64,000 nucleotides of DNA from Beroe forskalii (GCA_011033025.1 WFMF01000052.1:568396-632395); one strand, 5' to 3'. Shown: positions 24,584-37,600, numbered from the stretch's first letter. The notes: a model not told the origin generated them from the sequence alone. Numbers and translations: made by a program.

Positions 24584-24632
24584 GTTTGAATTTGAATTTG
24601 AATTTGAATATGAATTTGAATTTGAATTTAAG
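24584..24632 (+). repeat. TTTGAA microsatellite
   Basis: About eight hexamers of TTTGAA with one variant unit. Confidence 0.85.
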
Positions 24633-25206
24633 CTGCTTTCCATGCTTCTCACATCAACTCAATTGTACATCAGTATCTTGCTATCTGATCACAGCTAATT
24701 AAATGAGGTTTTGTGGATGGACAGTGTCTCAAAATTGCGACCTGAAGTAGAATAATATTTTAAAGATATAATCGCAAAACTTTGAGCATTTTTGTGATAC
24801 ATTTTGTGTCCATTTTTTTCACAAGACCCCCACACGAGAGTATGGAAGTGAATACTCTTTTGTCTTCCAATTGTTTTCAAGTATGCTTTTTCAGGGGGCA
24901 AGCCTTCTTTTCTTTATCTTTTTGAATGGACTGCTTGGGTAACTGACTGGCCATGGGCCAAGTTTTTTTGTTTTTTTTTTGCTCACTTTCATTCATTGCT
25001 TAACATTTATATGCATGCTTTCTCACTGAGTATTGTTTTTCGAACTGCTTGGTTCTGACACTTTATATCATGAGAACTAATTAATTAATTAGTTTTCGAA
25101 CTGCTTGTGTTATCAAGCAGGGTTGGCCCATGATATTTCTTCTCTCACATAAATTTATGGCTCTGAATTTTGTTAAAATGAAATATTTTTGGCATACATT
25201 TATATT

Positions 25207-25245
25207 TTAAACTTAACAACACTACTTATTACAATCAAATTTGAG
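25207..25245 (+). repeat. 39-nt leader-like motif, copy C
   Basis: TTAAACTTAACAACACTACT followed by T and ATTACAATCAAATTTGAG, preceded by TATATT. An ATG follows one base later but opens only nine codons. A hammerhead-like ribozyme starts 11 nt downstream. Confidence 0.65.
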
Positions 25246-25256
25246 AATGTTGTGTT

Positions 25257-25329
25257 ACACTATGTGGAGATCCTGAAGAAGAAATATTTAATTTCGAAAC
25301 TGACAGTCGATTAGTGGTATACATAGTGT
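25257..25329 (+). ncRNA. Hammerhead ribozyme-like motif
   Basis: Outer stem ACACTATGT/ACATAGTGT (9 bp), inner GATC/GATT, core CTGAAGA, stem II GAAAT/ATTTC, GAAA, stem III ACT-GAC-AGT, then C as the expected cleavage position (GTC). One extra A lies between CTGAAGA and stem II, the same deviation as at 20031-20124. The stems differ in sequence from that copy yet still pair, which is compensatory evidence for structure. Confidence 0.7.
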
Positions 25330-25920
25330 GTGGGTTTGATATCATTTTTGAGATTTGTGTTTCACTGCATCAATGATCAATCACTTCAAACATATTTCAA
25401 TCTATTACATAAAATAAATTGAGTGTATGGGATTAGTGTCGGCATGTGTGTGGGACTCTGTGTTGGCATCAAAGATTAGAATGGAAAAACCGTGTGTATG
25501 GGCACTGTGTCGATGTGTGTATGGGTTTGTGGCCAAATGCAAATGCAGATGGGGAAAAGTGCTTGCGTTGATCTGATAACACATGAAGTGTGTTAATTTC
25601 ATTTCATGCTATGTTGATTTTGTTATGATACTCCCATGAAGAGCATGACTTTGGTTCTGCTTTGAATTGCATTGGTTGATACTTGCAAATGAGGAGCTGC
25701 AAAGCAATGCCGAGTGAGCTGTATATTAGCAGGCCCAACGGGCCTGCTAGTGACTACATAATTAATAATTTTCAATTTGACTTGGTGCTTGCCCTTGGCA
25801 ACCCCCAGAAGTTCCACATATCAAGCAACAAGAGTATACTGTTTTCTGTGTGCTGTAAAAATTTATAATTGAATTGAATCCAATTGAATTATCATATCAT
25901 GACTCTCCTTATTTAGAAAT

Positions 25921-27062
25921 ATGGCAGAATTTGAGAAAAATGAAGAATTATCAGAAGTTATTGAAAGAATGTGGAAAAAGGATGAAAATGCTGCTGTCAT
26001 TGATGTTGATTTCAAGATTGATATTGGACAGAGAACCTTCACTGGAGATAAGCTTGCTGATAATGTAGATTCCTCTCTAATAACATACATGAATGAAGAC
26101 CTCTTCAACAGAGAGAGTTATAAAAGGTTTTATGATCTGTTGGATAATTATGAGAGCCTTGTTGGAGTTGAGGAAGTTACAACTCACTTTGAATTGATGG
26201 AAATGAAGAAGTTCATTGATGTTATTGTACTAAGTAACCCCATTATTATCGCCAAAGAGTATTTAGTATCAAAAGGCTGGGCACCAGATGATGAAGAAGA
26301 GTTCAAAGACTGGCTATGGGACATATGGTTTAAACTCTATAAAAGAGGCAGGAAACAAAAAGGGCAATCCAATCAAGGTGGGGATTCATCTGGATTTGAA
26401 CATGTTTTTGTTGGTGAGATAAGAAATGGCTCTGTGATTGGATTTCATAACTGGATTCAATTTTACAGGTTAAGTTTTTTCCAATTGATTTCAAATATTA
26501 CATTATACTGTATAGCTTTTGATTGCTCATTAAATCTATGAATGGAACTAGATATTGGTTACTTACTATTACATATTTACTTTGTAAATGCAGATTATTA
26601 TAATTACCAAATCTGAAAATAGTATATATATGCTTCATACTATCACACCTGCAGAAAGCATACTATGAAAAATCTTTCAAAAAGGTACTTAAACTAGTCC
26701 AAATCACATTTTACAGACTGGAAAAGATGGGGAAGGTTGACTATCGTGGCTATGTTGGGAACAAGAAGAAACAGGACAAGGAGTTCATGATAACCATACA
26801 GTTCTCGTGGGATGAGGACCTTGAAGATGCAGATGATGGGGCTATCAAAGCCATGGGTGGAACCATGCTTGGTACTTCTCCAGAATTTGAAATTGCAATG
26901 TATACTGTTGCATGGGTTTATGCTAAAAACAACAATATTGTCAATGTTCCTATCCAAATTGAGGATCAAGAATTCTATGTCATTGCCCATGTTTATAAAA
27001 ATCAGTTTCTAGGTTCTTGCTATACATCTTACTTTCCCCAAGAGAATAATAAGAGAAGATAG
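25921..27062 (+). CDS. XendoU-family poly(U)-specific endoribonuclease
   Basis: Two exons, 25921-26468 and 26717-27062, join in phase (AG|A) to give about 298 residues. The XendoU domain fills most of the protein. The hallmark block is [20 protein letters not shown] followed by IQFYR and then VDYRGYVG, with two histidines at the catalytic spacing. A conserved lysine-rich stretch and the C-terminal [20 protein letters not shown] follow. Relatives cleave U-rich RNA with manganese or calcium dependence. No signal peptide is visible, so the product is probably intracellular, unlike secreted vertebrate ENDOU. ATTTTACAG occurs both at the end of exon 1 and at the intron end. The 24.4-25.9 kb upstream region is repeat-rich. 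Confidence 0.92.
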
Positions 27063-28654
27063 TGTGATAGATATGAACATTATTTTGCCTTCAGATATAA
27101 TTTAATGTTATGAAAATTAGATGGGTTTATATTTTACTTCTAGATTGAATGTGAATAGAATCTTGTATAGTTGATAAGTTTATAGCACTTCCACTCAAAT
27201 GTACATTGTATATATGATATGGATTTTGGGTTTAGCTTTAACAACTCTGTATATTTATACCTGTTAAATGTTAAGTGCATGTTTTTAAATGAAATAAGTT
27301 TTTATTAGTACAGTATGAATTCAAAATTACATATGATACTTATTAATATTTAAGAATATTATATCCAGAGATTAAATGCCAGTTGATACTAAACTGATGA
27401 TAAAACAAGTCCAACATTTCATAACAATGTAGACCCACTACCCAGATAAAATATAGTTTGATTCAAATGTTTGGCAATATGACAGATTTTTTGTGTGTGA
27501 ATATCAAATGCCATCATTGTCTAAATTTCGTAGGTTGAGTATGGATTGCCAAGCAATGCAACATGATAAAACATTTAGTATTGTAGTTCCCACAAAATTC
27601 AAGATAAACTAGTACGGAACTGAATTAGATGTGAATTGTTCAGTTATTCGGTTAAAATCGAGGATTAATGTTTCATGGTCAAATTAAATCTAATTATGCC
27701 AATTCAGTATTTTGTTAAATTGAGCTACTATTTATTCGGCAGCAGATTTCAATTGCATTAAACTTCAAATAAGTTTTTCCTTGGCTATGTAAGGCATCAC
27801 CACGTCTTGCAAATTGTTAAATGATAATTTTTAAAACATGCAGTTTTATCAAGAACATAAATTCTTTGGTTAACATAAATTCTTTGGGTATCAATTATTA
27901 AGAATTTTTATCGGTTAAAATTTTGTTTTAAGTGTTAATAATGTTTTGGATTGTTAAATATCAGGATTTCTTATAATAATTATGAACCTAGATTATCAAG
28001 ATCTTAACTTTTGTCCTGTAATGATATTTTGATAACAGATGTATGATATTGTTTTATGATTTTAACAGCATAACAGATATATAGGTCGATATGTTAAAGT
28101 TCTTACAGTTTTATGTAAGGTCTTTTAGAAGTAGCAGACGATAGCCAATATAGTGTGATGTGTGGTTTATGTATACTCAAAAGAAGTAAACCTCTAGTAC
28201 TTATTATTATCTCTTAGCATGGAAAACGATGTGTTTTATTTAGATTTGATAAGCACAAAGTTGAAAATGTGGGAATAGAATGTCGATAAGAAGACACCTG
28301 AAAATATCCTAATAAACTGTAAAAATTATTGGAGCTTTGCGTGGTGATTAAAAGACTTGGGCTTTCGAGTGGGCAACAGTCAGCAGATAATTTTCAGAAT
28401 TTATTCTTGAAGGGAAGTTGTGTCATAATAACAGGGCAGGGTAGAAAAGTGGGGAGGGGTGATTTGGTGAAAAGGTTACAAACTCGTACCTCATAAGCAG
28501 TGATCCATGTCTCTTGGACCTAGGTGCGACTTAAAACAACATTACAGTTTCCTCACAGGAATATTCTTATATCATTATCATATCATATTCATACTTAGAC
28601 TGCTTTATAACTTTATAATCGCAGTTTATATTTTCAATATTTGCAGTTAATCTA
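27063..28654. other. AT-rich intergenic region
   Basis: XendoU 3' region and SRRM1 5' flank. I saw no gene or element here. Confidence 0.5.
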
Positions 28655-28670
28655 TACAATCAAATTTGAG
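28655..28670 (+). promoter_or_regulatory. 16-nt leader-like motif before SRRM1 ATG
   Basis: TACAATCAAATTTGAG ends five bases before the SRRM1 ATG at 28676. A good 3' splice site (TATTTGCAG) lies about 30 bp upstream. It is identical to the last 16 nt of the three other copies in this window. Confidence 0.6.
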
Positions 28671-28675
28671 TAAGA

Positions 28676-31600
28676 ATGGGGGAAGGCGGATTCTTTCGAG
28701 GAACTAGCTCGAATCAGGATGCGAGGTTTCTGGATAAGCAGAAGAAACTACGAGCACAAATGAAGTTCGATGCGTGTCTCGATACAAAGGTGCAATTTAC
28801 TTCTAAAGTAAAAATCTGTGGAGAAAAAGTGATAACATAGCATTACCATAGCATTAATTTGAGCGGGGATTATATTTGAAGTATTTAAGGAAACCAGAAC
28901 TTAATAGTTATGTATATTAGTTTTCTTTATACTCCTATAGAAGATGCAACTCTTCTACGGCAGAGGTTCACAACAATCTATATTTCATATCTCCATGTCA
29001 CTGATAAACTCCCTCAGATTGACATGGAGAAAGTGTCTGTGGACACTGTCAAGCCTTGGATCAGTCAACGAATCAATGAGATACTTGGTTTCGAGGACGA
29101 GGTCGTCATTGACTTTGTCTTCAATATGCTCGAGACCGAACGGGTAAGTAATGAAAATCTTGATAAATACAATGATCTTTTCTTTGTTAATATTTGGGAT
29201 ATTTTACTGTTATCCTTCTCTGCAAACGTTTTGACGACTGAAGAAAATGTAGATTTTTTGAAGGATAATCGGATCGACGCTTTCCCTGATTCCCCATATA
29301 TGAGGAACAAGGGGATCCTGCGTGGTAAATGTTGTGTGGTAAAATACTGTGTGGTTAAGGAAATTCGGCGTTCGCGCCCGCCGAAAAGTACAAAAATGTA
29401 AACAAACCCCATTTTCGCACGATCTGCAGGTTTTTGCACGTGTTCCATACCAACTTCACATTCCAAACGTGTTCTATGCTCGACTCGGTATTATGATTGA
29501 ATTCCTTACCACACGCTCAAATTCAGCCTCTGTTTGCTAATGTGCAATGGGGGTTAAATGGGTGCAATTGGACATGTAAATCGAATTCCTTACCACACAC
29601 TCAATTGATTTTCACATTCGTGTGTAAATGTGCGTGTATAGTTGAGTGATTATACACTCAACATCTTACACACAAATGCTAAAATGCAATAGATGTTACT
29701 TTGTCTCAGAAATAAATTGAAAATATAAAAGCGTTATTGACCGTTAATAAAGTTGGGGAATTTTCATGAGAATCTTAAATAATTTGGAATTGTAATTTAC
29801 ACTCAAACACCTTGTCCTCCTCATTCCCTTTTGATCGATATAATTTTCATAGGGTGTTCTTTCCGAAAAATCCTCGAAAATCAGCCTTTTAGGTGGGGCA
29901 CCCCTTATAAATTTGAGATATTGTCTTGGCCAGGATGGGTCCGGGTGGCAACGTCCTGTTTTGTCCTGCTCCAAAGACTGTAACTGTATGAATGTCCCAT
30001 TCGTAAAAGCAGGTAACTAACGGAACAAAAGTGGAACAAAATTGGTTACTTGTCTCTTGGAGATTTTGAGACTTTTTTGCAACAATGCTTGTCATTTAAT
30101 GAAATTTTAGTCATAAACCCGAATCAACCCACACCTTAGGGCTAGACTTAGAGTTAGGGTGACACTGACCCGGTTTGATTCGGGTTGATTCGGTTATTTC
30201 GAGTTGTTTTGCTTGTTTAGGAGTTTAGGGTTGATTCGAGGATGATTTTGGGTTGGTTCGAGGTGGTTTCGGGGTTTTCCTCAACATGGTTGCCATTGAA
30301 TGAAATTTTAGTGATTTTTCGCAAAAAATTAGTTAGTTAGTTCCCTGACCGATTCTATTTACAGACTGGACTATTTTCCAAATTATCCCTGTTACGATTC
30401 ACTTTTTCTTGAGTTGGGGACATTCGGGACAGTGGTACTGTTGTAAGACACCATAGCTGCCGAACTGCCCTCCTTCCGGGAGGGCGCCCTCCCATCGTCA
30501 ATACTACAAAGCTACAAGCTGGAACTCACAAACCGCACCCAAACTGTCCAAGTGGAAGGTGTCCTGTCATCATCCCAGCCTGTGATCAGCCGGATACACC
30601 TCCTGTTCCGGGGTACACTGCTGTGAACAACAACTCATTGCTGAGCTGGAAGGAGACGCGCACGACGCAGATGTCCTGAGCACGCCCAGTCAAACTTACC
30701 AAAACGTACGTAACTAGCCGAATCATGCCGAAATAAGCGGAAAACCCCGAAACCACCTCGAACCAACCCAAAATCATCTTCGAATCAACCCTAAACTCCT
30801 AAACAAGCAAAACAACCCGAATCAAACCGGGTCAGTGTCACCCTAACTCTAAGTCTAGCCCTAAGGTGTGGGTTGATTCGGGTTTATGACTAAAATTTCA
30901 TTAAATGGCGGGCATTGTTGCGGAGGCGTCTCGGGGTCTCCAAGAGACAAGTAACCAATTTTGTTCCACTTTTGGCCCGTTAGTTACCTGCTTTTACGAA
31001 TGGGACATTCATACAGTTACAGTCTTTGGAGCAGGACAAAACAGGACGTTGCCACCCGGACCCATCCTGGCCAAGACAATATCTCAAATTTATAAGGGGT
31101 GCCCCGCCTAAAAGGCTGATTTTCGAGGATTTTTCGGAAAGAACACCCTATGAAAATTATATCGATCAAAAGGGAATGAGGAGGACAAGGTGTTTGAGTG
31201 TAAGGCGCCTGTAACGTTCGTCGGTCGATCGAATGGAATTGGTCGATCGATCAACTCCATTGAAACGAATGATGAGTTTTACTGGTCCCCAATGACTTGA
31301 ATCGTTTTTAAATGAGCAATATTCAGTTGTTTCCCTACTAGCTCAAAGATTATCCATTTAAAACACATCAGTCAATCAAATGAAGTTGATCGATCGACCA
31401 ATTCCATTCGATCGACCGACGAACGTTACAGGCGCCTTAATTACAATTCCAAATTAATTAAGATTCTCATGAAAATTCCCCAACTTTATTAACGGTCAAT
31501 AACGCTTTTATATTTTCAATTTATTTCTGAGACAAAGTAACATCTATTGCATTTAGCATTTGTGTGTAAGATGTTGAGTGTAAAATCACCCAACTATACA

Positions 31601-34600
31601 CGCACATTTACACACGTATGTGAAAATCAATTGAGCGTGTGGTAAGGAATTCGATTTACATGTCCAATTGCACCCATTTAACCCCCATTGCACATTAGCA
31701 AACAGAGGCTGAATTTGAGCGTGTGGTAAGGAATTCAATCATAATACCGAGTCGAGCATAGAACACGTTTGGAATGTGAAGTTGGTATGGAACACGTGCA
31801 AAAACCTGCAGATCGTGCGAAAATGGGGTTTGTTTACATTTTTGTACTTTTCGGCGGGCGCGAACGCCGAATTTCCTTAACCACACAGTATTTTACCACA
31901 CAACATTTACCACGCAGGATCCACTTGTAGGGTTCCTCATTGCCTCTATTATTCCCATATTCCACCCTGGTAACCTTTCCCAGCACCCTGACCCCAAGGA
32001 ACTTCAAATAAACCTGACGGGCTTCCTTCAAGCTCGACCTTCCAGAGAGTTCATGGCTGAGTTGTGGGCCATGCTCAAGTCGGCACAAGAAAACATAGCA
32101 GGTACAGCATCCAATTAATCATCAGTGTAATTGTGTGTACCTTGAAGTTTTCTCATTCGTCTTGCAGGGCTAGCTAGACTCCTCAAATGTGAGTGACCAC
32201 TTATTATTTAGGTGATATAGAGAGTTATAAAATGTAGGGAATCTGATCATCTTTGATTCCAAAATTCCATGCAGTCCCCATTGTAGTTGATGTAATTTAA
32301 GCCAGTAAAAGCCTTAAAATTCAAGGAATAGTGAATACCCACATCTCTTCTTTTTTAATTTAAGCCTTTTAAAAGCTGTACAATTCCAGGGATACCCACT
32401 TCCCTCCTCGAGAAGAAGAAGGCTGAAATACAAATGAGGAAGGAAGAGAAAACGCGGATAGAAGAGAAGCTGTCAGAGAAAAGGAGTACCGCAGGACCCG
32501 GCCATATCGACCACAACCAGTGCAGGGGACTCGCTGCAGGAGCAGGCTAAAAGGGACAGAATGTCCAGGTTAGTGGACGCGTCATTTGAAACGCTAAAAG
32601 GGACAGAATGTCTAGGTTAGTGGACGGGTCATTTGAAACGCTAAAGGACAGCATGTCTAGGTTAGTGGACGCGTCATTTGAAACGCTAAAAGGGACAGAA
32701 TGTCTAGGTTAGTGGACGCGTCATTTGAAACGCTAAAAGGACAGCATGTCTAGGTTAGAGGACGCGTCATTTGGAACGCTAAAAGGGACAGCATGTCTAG
32801 GTTAGTGGACGCGTCATTTGAAACGCTAAAAGGGACAGAATGTCTAGGTTAGTGGACGCGTTATTTGAAACGCTAAAAGGGACAGAATGTCCAGGTTAGT
32901 GGACGCGTCATTTGAAACACTAAAAGGGACAGAATGTCCAGGTTAGTGGACGCGTCATTTGAAACGCTAAAAGGGACAGAATGTCTAGGTTAGAGGACGC
33001 GTCATTTGGAACGCTAAAAGGGACAGCATGTCTAGGTTAGTGGACGCGTCATTTGAAACGCTAAAAGGGACAGAATGTCTAGGTTAGTGGACGCGTCATT
33101 TGGAACGCTAAAAGGACAGAATGTCCAGGTTAGTGGACGCGTCATTTGAAACGCTAAAAGGGACAGAATGTCTAGGTTAGTGGACGCGTCATTTGAAACG
33201 CTAAAAGGAACAGAATGTCCAGGTTAGTGCCTAGTGGACGCGTCATTTGAAACGCTAAAAGGGACAGAATGTCCAGGTTAGTGGACGCGTCATTTGAAAC
33301 GCTAAAAGGGACAGAATGTCCAGGTTAGTGGACGCGTCATTTGAAACGCTAAAAGGGACAGAATGTCTAGGTTAGTGGACGCGTCATTTGAAACGCTAAA
33401 GGGACAGAATGTCTAGGTTAGTGGACGCGTCATTTGAAACGCTAAAAGGACAGCATGTCTAGGTTAGAGGACGCGTCATTTGGAACGCTAAAAGGACAGC
33501 ATGTCTAGGTTAGTGGACGCGTCATTTGAAACGCTAAAAGGGACAGAATGTCCAGGTTAGTGGACGTCATTTGAAACGCTAAAAGGAACAGAATGTCCAG
33601 GTTAGTGCCTAGTGAGCTAGTGGACGCGTCATTTGAAACGCTAAAAGGGACAGAATGTCCAGGTTAGTGCCTAGTGGACGCGTCATTTGAAACGCTAACG
33701 GGACAGAATGTCCAGGTTAGTGGACGCGTCATTTGAAACGCTAAAGGGACAGAATGTCTTGGTTAGTGGACGCGTCATTTGAAACGCTAAAAGGGACAGA
33801 ATGTCTCGGTTAGTGGACGCGTCATTTGAAACGCTAAAAGGGACAGAATGTCCAGGTTAGTGGCCGCGTCATTTGAAACGCTATAAGGGACAGGATGTCT
33901 AGGTTAGTGGACGCGTCATTTGAAACGCTAAAAGGGACAGAATGTCCAGGTTAGTGGACGCGTCATTTGGAACGCTAAGAGGGACAGAATGTATAGGTTG
34001 GTGGACGTCTTTGAAACTCTAAAAGGGACAGAATGTCTCGGTTAGTGGACGCGTCATTTGAAACGCTAAAAGGGACAGAATGTCCAGGTTAGTGGCCGCG
34101 TCATTTGAAACGCTAAAAGGGACGGAATGTCCAGGTTAGTGGACGCGTCATTTGAAACGCTAAAGGACAGAATGTCCAGGTTAGTGGACGCGTAATTTGA
34201 AACGCTAAGAGGGACGGAATGTCCGGGTTAGTGGACGCGTCATTTGAAACGCTAAAAGGGACAGAATGTCCAGGTTAGTGGACGCGTCATTTGAAACGCT
34301 AAAGGGACAGAATGTCCAGGTTAGTGGACGCGTCATTTGAAACGCTAAAAGGGGCAGGATGTCCAGGTTAGTGGACGCGTCATTTGAAACGCTAAGAGGG
34401 ACAGAATGTATAGGTTAGTGGACGCGTCATTTGAAACGCTAAAAGGGACGGAATGTCCAGGTTAGTGGACGCGTCATTTGAAACGCTAAAAGGGGCAGGA
34501 TGTCCAGGTTAGTGGACGCGTCATTTGAAACGCTAAGAGGGACAGAATGTATAGGTTAGTGGACGCGTCATTTGAAACGCTAAAAGGGACGGAATGTCCA

Positions 34601-37600
34601 GGTTAGTGGACGCGTTATTTGAAACTCTAAAAGGGACAGAATGTCCAGGTTAGTGGACGCGTTATTTCCAACGTGATTATCAGATGTTTTGTCCTATGTT
34701 CAGGGTTGGTAATAAGTCGGCACCAACAAGTTCGTTTCATCGCCCATCTTTATCATTTGAATCAACATTCAAAGAGAGCTTAGTTTGACGGGTGTATCAA
34801 GAAAGTCATTTCTTTTTTTTCTTCCCAATATTCTTGTTTTCTTTAACAATATTCCTTGTTTTCTTCACCTTATTCTTGCTCTCCCCAGAACGCCGTCGCC
34901 TGAGCCTCGCAGGAAGTCGTCTCCGAACAGTGGGAGGAAGCGCTCCCGGTCCCCTCGACACAGGTCACACCGCTCCAGGTACTTCCATCTACATTGATCA
35001 CTGACCACTTCACCCGTCCCACGGGTGCCAACTCCTCACTACGGGGAATTCCTCTCTGGGACCCACCTAGCTGCAATAATAGTCTGACTATAGCATCCCT
35101 TATCTACTCTTAACTTCATGATTTACATAAACTCAGTACATGAGTTAATTCATAGGTCTTTTCTTTCGATGACATTGATTCCATAATTGATAGGATTATG
35201 ACTGTCAACAATAACATTGTCCAACCACATTGTATAGTAGTGTATGTATTGCTTGTACTTTGACTTGAAGGTTTAAATTGATGTAACTAGTTACTGTTAG
35301 ATAAAGCTACTATCATGATAAAGCAAACTCCTATCTAATCAAGTAATTACTAAGATCTCCACCCGGTGTAATCTAATTACCGGTGTAATCTAATTACCGG
35401 TGTAACCCAATTACCGATGTAACCTAATAACCTAATTACTAGTTAGAGATGATTGCAATTTTCGAGGAACAAGTCACAGCCATCATGTACTTGGAACTCT
35501 CCCGGCCTATCCGCTATAGTGATTTTGAAAATTTCAAGTCCAACCCATCAAATTCGTCATCTGGAAAGCCTGTTTTTTGTTTTTGATCGATTTCTTGACT
35601 CTCCACTTGCAAATATAGCTCTGACATGATTTAAAACTAAAAACATAACAGTGGTCAGGGATTCGTTCGTGCCATTAATCACAGCCTCCCCAGTAAAGCA
35701 GTAATAAAGTTCAACTGATAAGCCTAATTAATATTGAATTCCTTAGTTTTCTGCTTTTATCAGAACTATAGAATCTATTTTGTCAGTTGTTGATATTCCC
35801 TGTTACAGGTCGAGATCACGTGACAGGTCTAGGAAAGACAGACGGAGACGAAGACGAACTAGGTCCCGAGACAGGAAAAGACGGTCAGTCAACTTGTCAA
35901 TTGTAATTGCAATGCCGTTCTTAGTATTTACATTGAATACAATAGGTAAACTAGTGCACTATCGTGTCTGTAAATCCATTAATGTTTGGTGCTCGATTGA
36001 TTACTTGGTTTTCTTTCACTCCTGAAAATTCTCTTTAAACTATAATCTGACAATCTGAAGATCTTAGCATAATCTTGTTCAGGCATGAAAAGAAAGACAA
36101 CCCCAAGTCGGAAGGATTGACAGTAGACGCTAAACTCCCTATCAGTACTGAATACCACTCATCGCCAGACACCAAACCAGCTGACCAACACGCTCAATGC
36201 CCATTCATTAGCCGTCTCATCATGAATGTAGTTTTATCCTTGGGAGTATGATTACGTTTATTCTAGGGGGTTTTTGCTTGAAAACTTGGATGGGCCTAAT
36301 ATAAATTTGCCTAAGTTTGCGTTAATGCACCCTGTTTAGGGCCCTAAAAACGTACATTTCTATCTAGGATGAAAATACGAACAAAATGTCTTGATTGAAA
36401 GGATTATGTTTGGGCAAATCAACACTGTTGAAAAGGGATAAAAAGGGGCGTATTCCATAACACAACACATTTCCCAATCCCGCCCTCAGAACCTGAAAGC
36501 GAGTTTGTACTTTGTTTGACTACGCAAAACATCCCACACTGACTGCATCCCTCAGCTGACCCCGTGAGGAAAGAGAACACACCCTCCCCAAGCCCAGATG
36601 TTGACCGCTCTGAAAAGAAGGACGGGGACACAGAAAAAAGGGAAAAGAGCAAGGAGAGACGACGGGACTCAGAGAGTAGGAAAGAGCCAGAAATAAAGAG
36701 AGACTACGAGAACAAGATGCAGTCTGATAAAATGTTGGAGGCTGAAAAGAAACAGATTGAAGATAAACGCGGTATATCGCCCAGCAAAATGACGGATATT
36801 CAGAGATCGCTTCTGAATCTGGCTGCTAAGTGAGTTGAAACAATGGCTTTGTTTTCGCAATTACATTTCACCTGAGTGATGAGGGTTTAAATTGTTATGG
36901 TGTGATTCATCATGAAATTCCCGGAATTTTTTTTCTTATGTCGTGGCAATTTTTGCAAAATTGTCCCAATTTGCCAGAAAATTTGTGTGTTCGCGTAACG
37001 CGCGAAGGCATAATAACATTATGACATTATTTTTTGCGCGCACGTGAGCCCGCGCGCGGCGCGCGCCTTTGCGTCAATCGATCCTTGCCTGACATGCATG
37101 CAATGATCTCAGTGGCTCCGTCCGCAAATTTTGCCGTATACCTTAGTGGTAGAAATTATGATGCGTACTAATTATGATTATTTTCGCAAAATGATCATAA
37201 TTAGTACGCATCATAAATTCTACACATCATAATTTCTACAGATCATAATTTATACTTTCTCAAAATTCGACCATTATTTAGACTTTTAGAAAACATGTTG
37301 AAACAACCAGGATGACCATGTTGCCCAAAAATTATGGTTGGCTTCAAGGCCCTTTTCACATCTTTGTAATACAACTTCAATCAGCAAATTTTCAAAATCA
37401 AAGATTGCGGTGCTATCATATCATGGAGTTGACATGATGACGGAGTTTCACTCAACTTACTTGATACCAATAATCAAGGCCCTAACCTCCAAATAAGCTA
37501 CCTTACTGTCAGACCTTATCAAAGACCAAATTTACATTTGATCCAAAATGAAAACACCGACAGCATCGGTCGAAAAACAATATGTGAATGGGGGGCATGA

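Larger units (their letters stand above)
29313..31922. mobile_element. 2.6-kb foldback element in SRRM1 intron 2
   Basis: Long inverted arms 29313-30280 and 30739-31922 flank a 458-bp loop. The termini read GGATCCTGCGTGGTAAATG on each side. The arms are highly similar along their length, apart from a 233-bp element nested in the right arm. No transposase is visible. Open frames in the arms mirror each other and are not genes. A clear target duplication was not found; the pairing may extend to ATGAGGAAC/GTTCCTCAT outside. Confidence 0.85.

Noticed and set aside
29744..31214. Mirror-image 60-76-residue proteins in the foldback arms
   Set aside because: Identical because the arms are inverted copies; no conserved domain.
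32540..34680. CRISPR array reading of the 47-bp repeats
   Set aside because: No unique spacers, units contiguous, eukaryotic gene context.
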